From Pseudomonas nitroreducens (GTDB lineage: Bacteria > Pseudomonadota > Gammaproteobacteria > Pseudomonadales > Pseudomonadaceae): 19,089 nt of DNA. Shown here one piece after another: positions 6,960-13,074 of the stretch (the first letter of the stretch is position 1; each line of letters starts with the position of its first letter). Both the position numbers and the translations under genes were made by a program. The stretch lies in the NCBI RefSeq assembly GCF_014204515.1, contig NZ_JACHLI010000062.1, positions 1 to 19,089 on the forward strand, in the 5' to 3' direction. Below the pieces are notes generated by a model that worked only from the letters and a program-made list of their open reading frames with translations, searched no databases and was not told the DNA's origin.

Positions 6960-8012
6960 ATGGCCGAACCACGCTGGAAGAACCGCCCCGAGGGCTCGAA
7001 CTGGGGCGATTTCGGCCCTGACGACCAGAGGGGACGACTGAACCTGCTGACCCCGCAGAAAGTGCTCCAGGGCATCGCCGAAGTCCGCGAAGGCCTGGCC
7101 TTCTGCCTCAGCCTGCCGCTGGACTATCCCGGCGGCAACGCGATGAACGTCAACCGCCTGCCACCGATCCTGCGCCCGCTGCTGCGCAAGGGCGGGGTCA
7201 ACATGAACTACCAGTACCAGTGGATCCAGGAAGGCCGGCCGGACGTGCTCAGCGACGACCTGGCGATCCTCCACCTGCAGTACTCCACCCAGTGGGATGC
7301 GCTGTCCCACGTCGGCGCGCTGTTCGACGCCAACGACGACGGCGTGCCCGAGCCGCTGTACTACAACGGCTTCAGCGCCGGCGGCGACGTCGAAGGTCCC
7401 AGTGAACTGGAGGACTGCGGCATCGCCGGGCCGATCAAGCCGCACAGCACTTCCTGCGCCCACGCCCTGGGCATCGAGCGGATGGCCGAGACCTGCGTGC
7501 AGGGCCGCGGCGTGATGGTCGACCTGCACCACCACTACGGCCTGGGCCGCACCCATGTCGGCTACGACGAACTGATGCGCGTGCTCGAAGCCGACCGCGT
7601 GGAGGTGGAAGCCGGCGACCTCGTCTGCCTGCACACCGGCTACGCCGAGGCGCTGCTGGGGATGAACCGCAACCCCGATCCGGCCGAGCTGGAACGCCTG
7701 GCCGCGGTGCTCGACGGCAACGACAGCCGCCTGCTGAACTGGATCACCGACAGCAACCTGGTGGCCATCGCCGCCGACAACTACTCGGTGGAAATCTTCC
7801 CCGCCGGGCACGCCGGCGACTGCTGCTCGGTGATGCCGCTGCATCACCACTGCCTGTTCAAGCTCGGCGTGCACCTGGGCGAGCTGTGGCACCTCACGCC
7901 GCTGGCCAACTGGCTGCGCGCCCATGGCCGCAACCGCTTCCTGCTCACCGCCCCGCCGCTGCGCCTGCCCGGCGCCGTTGGTGCGCCGCTCAACCCCATC
8001 GCCACTGTCTGA
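6960..8012 (+). CDS. Cyclase-family metal-dependent hydrolase (kynurenine formamidase-like fold)
   Basis: A 350-residue member of the putative-cyclase family PF04199, in its longer subfamily. Visible: LNLLTP near the N-terminus, the metal-binding segment QYSTQWDALSHVG (D113, H117), the TSCAHALGIERMAETCVQGRGVMVDL segment (split here by its charged patches) and GDLVCLHTGYAE. Members are Zn or Mn amidases and lactonases, such as kynurenine formamidase, isatin hydrolase and a trans-dienelactone hydrolase reported from Pseudomonas. A lactonase role would suit a cluster with a muconolactone-isomerase homologue, but that is inference. AAAGGA at 6945-6950 precedes ATG 6960. First gene of operon 2, 11 nt before the dehydrogenase. 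Confidence 0.85.
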   Translation: MAEPRWKNRPEGSNWGDFGPDDQRGRLNLLTPQKVLQGIAEVREGLAFCLSLPLDYPGGNAMNVNRLPPILRPLLRKGGVNMNYQYQWIQEGRPDVLSDDLAILHLQYSTQWDALSHVGALFDANDDGVPEPLYYNGFSAGGDVEGPSELEDCGIAGPIKPHSTSCAHALGIERMAETCVQGRGVMVDLHHHYGLGRTHVGYDELMRVLEADRVEVEAGDLVCLHTGYAEALLGMNRNPDPAELERLAAVLDGNDSRLLNWITDSNLVAIAADNYSVEIFPAGHAGDCCSVMPLHHHCLFKLGVHLGELWHLTPLANWLRAHGRNRFLLTAPPLRLPGAVGAPLNPIATV

Positions 8013-8023
8013 CGGAGTCCACC

Positions 8024-8725
8024 GTGCCACAAGAACGCGTACTCATCACCGGAGGCGCCTCCGGTATCGGCGCCGCCATCGCCCAACGCTGCCGCGAGGA
8101 CGGCTTCGAGCCGGTGATCATCGACCGCCTCGGCGACGGCCTGATCGCCGATCTCACCGACACCGCCGCCACCGCCGCGGCACTGGAGCAGGCGCTGGCC
8201 GACGGGCCGATCACCCGCCTGGTGAACAACGTCGGCATGGTCTGCCCCAACCCGGCGGACGAGCAGAGTTTCGAGGAACTGGAGCGGGTCTGGGCGCTCA
8301 ACGTGCGCTGCTCGCTGCAGTGCATGCAGGCGCTGCTGCCGGGCATGAAGCAGGCCGGCTTCGGGCGCATCCTCAACATGTCCTCGCGCGCCGCGCTGGG
8401 CAAGGAGCTGCGTACCGCGTACGCCGCCACCAAGGCCGGGCTGCTGGGCATGACCCGCGTCTGGGCGCTGGAGCTGGGCCGCCACGGCATCACCGCCAAC
8501 GCCATCGGGCCGGGGCCGATCCGCACCGAGCTGTTCGAACGCGCCAACCCGCCGGACAGCCCGCGCACCCAGGCGATCATCGACAGCGTGCCGGTCAAGC
8601 GGCTCGGCGTGCCGGAGGATATCGCCCAGGCGGCCTCGTTCTTCCTCGATGCGCGCGCCGGTTTCGTCACCGGCCAGGTGCTCTACGTCTGCGGCGGCAT
8701 GACCGTCGGCGTGGCTGGCGTCTGA
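8024..8725 (+). CDS. Short-chain dehydrogenase/reductase (SDR)
   Basis: A 233-residue classical SDR. The cofactor motif TGGASGIG is at 9-16, NNVG (usually NNAG) at 68-71, catalytic S120, and Y133 and K137 in YAATK. The motif IGPGPIRTELF follows, as in FabG-like enzymes. It should oxidise or reduce a secondary alcohol/ketone with NAD(P). The start is GTG 8024, because GGAG (8014-8017) lies 6 nt upstream and the Rossmann beta strand begins directly after; the longer open frame upstream overlaps the cyclase gene. Translationally close to the cyclase gene (11-nt gap), it probably acts on the cyclase product or its precursor. The substrate is not recognisable. Confidence 0.9.
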   Translation: MPQERVLITGGASGIGAAIAQRCREDGFEPVIIDRLGDGLIADLTDTAATAAALEQALADGPITRLVNNVGMVCPNPADEQSFEELERVWALNVRCSLQCMQALLPGMKQAGFGRILNMSSRAALGKELRTAYAATKAGLLGMTRVWALELGRHGITANAIGPGPIRTELFERANPPDSPRTQAIIDSVPVKRLGVPEDIAQAASFFLDARAGFVTGQVLYVCGGMTVGVAGV

Positions 8726-8745
8726 CCCTCGCGACAACGCGCCAG

Positions 8746-8764
8746 GCCCCGTCGCAGGCGGGGC
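8746..8764 (+). terminator. Possible weak terminator hairpin after the SDR gene
   Basis: GCCCCG (8746-8751) pairs with CGGGGC (8759-8764) around a 7-nt loop. No T run follows; the operator module of operon 3 begins 9 nt later. Termination is plausible but unproven. Confidence 0.35.
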
Positions 8765-8773
8765 GCACGCCCT

Positions 8774-8840
8774 CTTAACCGGCGGTTAAACGCCCCTTCC
8801 GCAGACTGAAATTGTGACCCTCCAGGCGCACTGGCAAGCT
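8774..8840 (+). promoter_or_regulatory. Operator/promoter module of operon 3 (LysR-type layout)
   Basis: The first dyad TTAACCGGCGGTTAA (8775-8789) is the exact reverse complement of the operon 2 copy. The second dyad (8797-8811, TTCCGCAGACTGAAA) is partly symmetric. A -35 like TTGTGA (8812-8817) and a -10 like CAAGCT (8835-8840) are 17 bp apart, predicting a start near 8847, about 66 nt before the CoA-transferase ATG. Confidence 0.72.
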
Positions 8841-8912
8841 GGTTTCCAGGGGCGATGAGGGCTTTCGAAAGCCGCGTCCGTCCGCGATAACAACGACAAA
8901 GGACCCGCAGTC

Positions 8913-9602
8913 ATGATCGACAAGCTTTGCCCCAGTGCCGCCCAGGCGCTGGCCGAGATTCCCGACGGCGCGACCATCGCCGTGGGCGGCTTCGGCGGCG
9001 CCGGGATGCCCGAGGACCTGATCGACGCGCTGATCGCCCAGGGCGCGCGCGACCTTACCCTGGTGAGCAACAACGCCGGCCAGGGCGACAGCGGCCTGGC
9101 CGCCCTGCTCAAGGCCGGCCAGGTGCGGCGGATTCTCTGCTCCTACCCGCGCATGGTCGGCTCCCACGTCTTCGAGGAGCTGTATCGCGCAGGCAAAATC
9201 GAGCTGGAGATCGTCCCCCAGGGCAACCTCGCCGAACGCCTGCGCGCCGCCGGCTGCGGCATCGGCGGCTTCTTCACGCCCACCGGCTACGGCACGCTGC
9301 TGGCCGAGGGCAAGGAAACCCGCGAGATCGACGGCCGCCACTACGTGCTGGAGTCGCCGATCCATGTCGACTACGCGCTGATCAACGCAGAACTTGGCGA
9401 CCGCTGGGGCAACCTCACCTACCGCAAGACCGCACGCAACTTCAGCCCGGTGATGGCCATGGCCGCGCGCCACACCATCGCCTCGGTGGGCCGCGTCTGC
9501 GAGCTGGGCGAGATCGACCCCGAACACGTGGTCACCCCCGGCATCTTCGTCAGGCACATCGTGCAGCGCAGCAGCTCCGTTAGCCAAAGCAAGGCAGGTT
9601 GA
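8913..9602 (+). CDS. 3-oxoacid (3-oxoadipate-type) CoA-transferase, subunit A
   Basis: A 229-residue alpha subunit of a family I CoA-transferase, very like Pseudomonas PcaI over its full length. Seen: VGGFGGAGMPEDLIDALI (24-41), LTLVSNNAG, the GTLLAEGKETREIDG stretch, DRWGNLTYRKTARNF, and ELGEIDPEHVVTPGIFV near the C-terminus. The A+B complex moves CoA from succinyl-CoA to a 3-oxo acid such as 3-oxoadipate. AAAGGA (8898-8903) precedes ATG 8913. The B subunit ATG follows the stop after 2 nt, ensuring paired translation. Whether the substrate is 3-oxoadipate itself or an analogue cannot be told; the name pcaI is withheld because the surroundings are not the usual pca or cat locus. Confidence 0.92.
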   Translation: MIDKLCPSAAQALAEIPDGATIAVGGFGGAGMPEDLIDALIAQGARDLTLVSNNAGQGDSGLAALLKAGQVRRILCSYPRMVGSHVFEELYRAGKIELEIVPQGNLAERLRAAGCGIGGFFTPTGYGTLLAEGKETREIDGRHYVLESPIHVDYALINAELGDRWGNLTYRKTARNFSPVMAMAARHTIASVGRVCELGEIDPEHVVTPGIFVRHIVQRSSSVSQSKAG

Positions 9603-9604
9603 GC

Positions 9605-10309
9605 ATGGACAAACAGACCCGCAACGCCATGGCCACCCGCGTGGCCCGCGACATCCCCGAGGGCGCCTACGTCAACCTCGGCATCGGCCTGCCGACCCTG
9701 GTGGCCAACCACCTGCCGGCGGACAAGGACATCTTCCTGCACAGCGAGAACGGCGTGCTCGGCCGCTGGACCGGGGCCAAGCCCGGCGAGGAAGACTGGG
9801 ACATGATCAACGCCGGCAAGGAGCCCATTGAATTACATCCGGGAGCGGCGTTCTTCCACCACGCCGACTCCTTCGGCATGATGCGCGGCGGCCATCTGGA
9901 CATCTGCGTGCTAGGGGCCTTCCAGGTCGCGGCCAACGGTGACCTGGCCAACTGGCACACCGGCGCGCCGGATGCCATCCCCGCCGTCGGCGGCGCCATG
10001 GACCTGGCCATCGGCGCCAAGCGCATCTTCGTGATGATGGAGCACCTGGCCAAGGACGGGGCGTGCAAGCTCATCCAGCGCTGCACCTATCCGCTCACCG
10101 GCATCGGCTGCGTCAGCCGCGTCTACACCGACCTCGCCACCCTGGAAATCACCGCCGAGGGCGTGCAGGTCATCGAGCTGGTGGGCGAGACCACGGCCGA
10201 GGCATTGCAGGCCGTCACGCCGATCCCGCTGGACTTCTCGACGCTGCCTGAGCGCCCCGCGCGGGCCCTGAGCCCGAGCGCCGAACGCGCCCTGGGCAGC
10301 TCCGCCTGA
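9605..10309 (+). CDS. 3-oxoacid (3-oxoadipate-type) CoA-transferase, subunit B
   Basis: A 234-residue beta subunit. It carries the family I active-site motif SENGVLG, where E48 forms the glutamyl-CoA thioester, preceded by VNLGIGLPTLVAN. Further conserved parts are GGHLDICVLGAFQVAANGDL (residues about 98-117) and the KLIQRCTYPLTG segment. It works only with the A subunit encoded 2 nt upstream. ATG 9605 is chosen; a TTG at 9599 overlaps the A stop and is not needed. The thioesterase gene follows after 10 nt, with its ribosome binding site overlapping this stop codon. Confidence 0.92.
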   Translation: MDKQTRNAMATRVARDIPEGAYVNLGIGLPTLVANHLPADKDIFLHSENGVLGRWTGAKPGEEDWDMINAGKEPIELHPGAAFFHHADSFGMMRGGHLDICVLGAFQVAANGDLANWHTGAPDAIPAVGGAMDLAIGAKRIFVMMEHLAKDGACKLIQRCTYPLTGIGCVSRVYTDLATLEITAEGVQVIELVGETTAEALQAVTPIPLDFSTLPERPARALSPSAERALGSSA

Positions 10310-10319
10310 GGAGGCTACC

Positions 10320-11207
10320 GTGGGCACCTTCGACCGCGCCAGAGCCTGGGACCAGGGCGATCTGACACAGCTGCTGAGCCTGGAAGACGGCCCGCAGGAC
10401 ACCTTCCGCGCCACCGTCAACGACAGCAACATCAACGGTCGCGTGTACGCCGGACAACTGCTCGGCCAGGCCCTCTGGGCCGCCGCGCAGACCGTGCCGA
10501 ACCGCGTGCCGAGCACCCTGCAGGCGACCTTCCTGCAGGGCGCCCGGCCCGAGGACGCGCTGGAGTACAAGGTGGAAGCGCTGCAGGATGGCCGGCGCTT
10601 TTCCAGCCGGCACATCTACGGCGTGCAGGGCACGGCGCTGGTGCTCAGCGCCCACGCGACCTTCCAGCAACCGGGCGATTGCATCGAGGCGGCGCCGCGC
10701 CTGGAGGGCCATGTCCCCTCCCCGGAAAGCCTGCCGGACCTGCGCGAGCTGGCCGAACGCTACCCGGGCCAGGGCGAGGCCGCGCAGCTGCGCTTCACCG
10801 GGCAACCGCTGCTGGACATCCGCCCGGTGAACCCGGAGGCGTACTTCGGCGCCACGCCGGCGCAGAACGAGATCGCCTACTGGGTGCGCCTGCTGCAACC
10901 GCTGACGGCCGAAGGCGGCCTGCACCACGCGGCGCTGGCCTATCTCTCCGACTGCTGGTTCCACGGTGCCCTGGCGCCGCCCGCCAGCGCCAGCGGACTG
11001 TGGCAGGGGCACTACATCGCCAACCTCAATCACACGCTGTGGTTCCACACCCCGGAGCCGGCCTGCGACGACTGGCTGCTGTTCGTCAGCCAGGGCACTC
11101 GCAGCCTCGCCGGGCGCGGCCTGGCGCTGGCGCACATCTACCGCCGCGACGGCCGCCTGATCGCCAGCATGGCCCAGGACCTGCTGATTTCGCCGAGGAC
11201 CGACTGA
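10320..11207 (+). CDS. Acyl-CoA thioesterase II (TesB-like, double hotdog)
   Basis: A 295-residue TesB-family thioesterase that hydrolyses acyl-CoA to acid plus CoA. Two hotdog halves are visible. The first has YAGQLLGQALWAA, the FLQGARPED turn and DGRRFSSRHIYGVQG (90-104). The second has LAYLSD (D211), NLNHTLWFH (236-243), RSLAGRGLALAHIY and IASMAQDLL (Q286). D211 and Q286 match the E. coli TesB catalytic Asp and Gln; the third residue, a Thr in TesB, may be T260. The GTG start at 10320 is supported by GAGGAGG (10308-10314), 5 nt upstream. It ends operon 3. It may release CoA from dead-end thioesters or reverse the transferase reaction, giving back free acid. Confidence 0.88.
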   Translation: MGTFDRARAWDQGDLTQLLSLEDGPQDTFRATVNDSNINGRVYAGQLLGQALWAAAQTVPNRVPSTLQATFLQGARPEDALEYKVEALQDGRRFSSRHIYGVQGTALVLSAHATFQQPGDCIEAAPRLEGHVPSPESLPDLRELAERYPGQGEAAQLRFTGQPLLDIRPVNPEAYFGATPAQNEIAYWVRLLQPLTAEGGLHHAALAYLSDCWFHGALAPPASASGLWQGHYIANLNHTLWFHTPEPACDDWLLFVSQGTRSLAGRGLALAHIYRRDGRLIASMAQDLLISPRTD

Positions 11208-11210
11208 GCG

Positions 11211-11277
11211 CTTAACCCGGCGCAAAGGCTGCCTTTCGCAAAGGCAAATGGGCGCGCGAAGCAATCTGCCCCATGCT
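11211..11277 (+). promoter_or_regulatory. Operator/promoter module of operon 4 (LysR-type layout)
   Basis: This copy keeps CTTAAC at its start (11211-11216) but the right half of the first dyad is degenerate. The second dyad (11234-11248, TTTCGCAAAGGCAAA) is close to the operon 1 copy. The -35 position reads TGGGCG (11249-11254), poor; the -10 position reads CATGCT (11272-11277), spacing 17 bp. Predicted start near 11284. It begins 3 nt after the thioesterase stop. Confidence 0.6.
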
Positions 11278-11330
11278 CGTTCCACGAACTGACACCCCGC
11301 CCGCCTGGCGGTCAGCTCGCACGACGAGCA
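11274..11330. repeat. Nested inverted repeats in the MFS leader
   Basis: TGCTCGT (11274-11280) pairs with ACGAGCA (11324-11330). After symmetric 8-nt gaps, CTGAC (11289-11293) pairs with GTCAG (11311-11315), and CGCC with GGCG lies inside. The outer left arm overlaps the predicted -10, so the whole structure could be a DNA dyad, or an RNA hairpin if transcription starts further upstream than predicted. A separate 6-bp hairpin, CGTGGC/GCCACG, follows at 11349-11364. Confidence 0.45.
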
Positions 11331-11400
11331 CCAACCCGACGCTGCAATCGTGGCCCGCGCCACGAACCGACACCCAATAACAATAAGGACGGTACTTCCC

Positions 11401-12699
11401 ATGTTCGACTGGTACAAAACCGGCTCCCGCCAGGAGCGCAAGACCTTCTGGGCCTGCTTCTCCGGCTGGGCCCTGGATACCTACGACGCGCAGATGTTCA
11501 GCTTCCTGCTGCCGGCGCTGATGGCGGTGTGGCAGATCTCCAAGGGCGAGGCCGGCGTGGTCGGCACCGCCGCGCTGCTCTCGGCCTCCCTGGGCGGCTG
11601 GATCGCCGGCATCCTCAGCGACCGCTACGGTCGCGTGCGCATCCTGATCTTCACCATCTGCTGGTTCACCCTGTTCGGCTTCATCGCCGGCTTCGCCCAG
11701 AGCTACGAGCAGATGCTGGTGATCCGCACCCTGCAGGGCCTGGGTTTCGGCGGTGAGTGGGCGGTGGGCGCGGCGCTGATGGCCGAGGTCATCCGCCCCG
11801 AACACCGCGGCAAGGCGCTGGGCTTCGTGCAGAGCGGCTTCGCCCTGGGCTGGGCCGCCGCCGCGGTGATCATGACCGGCCTGCTGGCCTGGCTGCCGCA
11901 GGAGCTGGCGTGGCGCGTGGCGTTCTGGGTCGGGGTGATCCCGGCCGGCTTCGTGCTGTTCATCCGCCGCCACGTGAAGGACCCGGAGATCTACAAGCAG
12001 GCCACCGCCAAGGTCGAGGAGAAGGCTTCGATGCTCTCCGCCTTCCGCCCCGCGGTGATCCGCCTGACCCTGCTCGCCGCGGTGCTGGTCACCGGCCTGC
12101 AGGCCGCCGCCTACACCATCATGGCCTGGCTGCCGACGCTGATGGTCTCCGAGCGCGGCCTCAAGCCCGGCCCGGTGATCTTCACCATGCTGATCATGTG
12201 CGCGGGCGCCTTCGCCGGCTTCATGGTCACCGCCTGGATCGCCGACCGCTACGGCCGTCGCCCGGCCCTGCTGCTGTTCAGCATCGGCGCCTGGATCTTC
12301 ACCGTGGTCTACATGCTGGTGCCGATGAGCACCGAGCTGCTGATGCTCATGGCCTTCCCGGTGGGCGCCTTCGCCACCGGCATCTTCGCGGTGCTCGGCC
12401 CGTTCCTCAGCGAACTCTTCCCCACCCACGTGCGCACCACCTGCATGGGCTTCTCCTACAACCTGGGCAAGTCCCTCGGCGCGCTGTCCATCGCCGGCGT
12501 CGGCGTGCTCTCCGAGAAGATCGGCCTGGCGCAGTCCATCGGCACCTTCTGCCTGGTGGCCTACGCGCTCTCCGTCACCGCCGTGCTGCTGCTCCCGGAA
12601 ACCCGTGGCGTGCGCCTGCAGGACGTCGACGCCAAGCTCCTCAACGACGATGAAGCCGAAGCCGGCAACGGCGCCCAGCTGTCCCAGAGCAAATCCTGA
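11401..12699 (+). CDS. MFS transporter, organic-acid:proton symporter type
   Basis: A 432-residue inner-membrane protein with about 12 hydrophobic segments. Visible motifs: FSGWALDTYDAQMFSFLLPAL in the first helix region (split, key D26/D29-like acidic residues), the loop 2-3 motif GILSDRYGRVRI, RTLQGLGFGGEW in helix 4, IADRYGRRPAL in the second half, and a long central loop with many charged residues. The helix 1 acidic pattern and GGEW are typical of sialate/lactate/aromatic-acid type proton symporters of the MFS. AAGG at 11385-11388 precedes ATG 11401; the open frame continues upstream to 11350 but with no ribosome binding site. It heads operon 4 and is the likely uptake system for the pathway substrate, perhaps a muconate-like acid. 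Confidence 0.88.
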   Translation: MFDWYKTGSRQERKTFWACFSGWALDTYDAQMFSFLLPALMAVWQISKGEAGVVGTAALLSASLGGWIAGILSDRYGRVRILIFTICWFTLFGFIAGFAQSYEQMLVIRTLQGLGFGGEWAVGAALMAEVIRPEHRGKALGFVQSGFALGWAAAAVIMTGLLAWLPQELAWRVAFWVGVIPAGFVLFIRRHVKDPEIYKQATAKVEEKASMLSAFRPAVIRLTLLAAVLVTGLQAAAYTIMAWLPTLMVSERGLKPGPVIFTMLIMCAGAFAGFMVTAWIADRYGRRPALLLFSIGAWIFTVVYMLVPMSTELLMLMAFPVGAFATGIFAVLGPFLSELFPTHVRTTCMGFSYNLGKSLGALSIAGVGVLSEKIGLAQSIGTFCLVAYALSVTAVLLLPETRGVRLQDVDAKLLNDDEAEAGNGAQLSQSKS

Positions 12700-12714
12700 C
12701 CCCGAGGAACCACC

Positions 12715-12993
12715 ATGCTGTACTGCGTAAGAATGGACGTGAACATTCCCCGCGATATCCCCGCCGAGGAAGTCGAGGCGATCAAGGCCGCCGAGAAGGC
12801 CCGCGCCACCGAGATCCAGCGTTCGGGCAAATGGCCGCACCTGTGGCGCGTGGTCGGCCAGTACTCGAACATCAGCGTGTTCGATGTCGAGAGCAACGAT
12901 GAGCTGCACGCCCTGCTCTCCAGCCTGCCGCTGTTCCCCTACATGACGATGCAGGTCACCCCGCTGGCGCAGCATCCGTCGTCCATCGCCTGA
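12715..12993 (+). CDS. Muconolactone delta-isomerase-like protein (CatC family)
   Basis: A 92-residue protein matching CatC along its whole length: MLYCVRMDVNIPRDI at the start, EKARATEIQRSGKWPHLWRVVG in the middle (quoted in part; residues about 26-47), SVFDVESNDELHALLSSLP, and LFPYMTMQVTPLAQHPSSI at the end. CatC isomerises muconolactone to 3-oxoadipate enol-lactone and forms a ferredoxin-like-fold decamer. Usual length is about 96. GAGGAA (12704-12709) precedes ATG 12715, 15 nt after the MFS stop. No catB or catA lies next to it, which is unusual. It may act on a substituted muconolactone or related butenolide. The symbol catC is withheld for that reason. Confidence 0.87.
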   Translation: MLYCVRMDVNIPRDIPAEEVEAIKAAEKARATEIQRSGKWPHLWRVVGQYSNISVFDVESNDELHALLSSLPLFPYMTMQVTPLAQHPSSIA

Positions 12994-13013
12994 TCCTTCC
13001 GCCACCCGCTGTA

Positions 13014-13041
13014 CGGCGGCCCGCCCGGGGCCGCCGCCTTT
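13014..13041 (+). terminator. Strong hairpin between the isomerase and CoA-transferase genes
   Basis: CGGCGGCCC (13014-13022) pairs with GGGCCGCCG (13028-13036) around a 5-nt loop, followed by CCTTTCT. The T run is short, so it may act as a partial terminator or processing point that lowers expression of the last gene. Confidence 0.5.
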
Positions 13042-13074
13042 CTCCCCGACGAACTTTCAGGATGCGGCCCAGCC

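Noticed and set aside
11212..13005. 597-codon open frame on the minus strand
   Set aside because: It is antisense to the MFS and isomerase genes and has a biased His/Gly/Glu composition without a recognisable domain.
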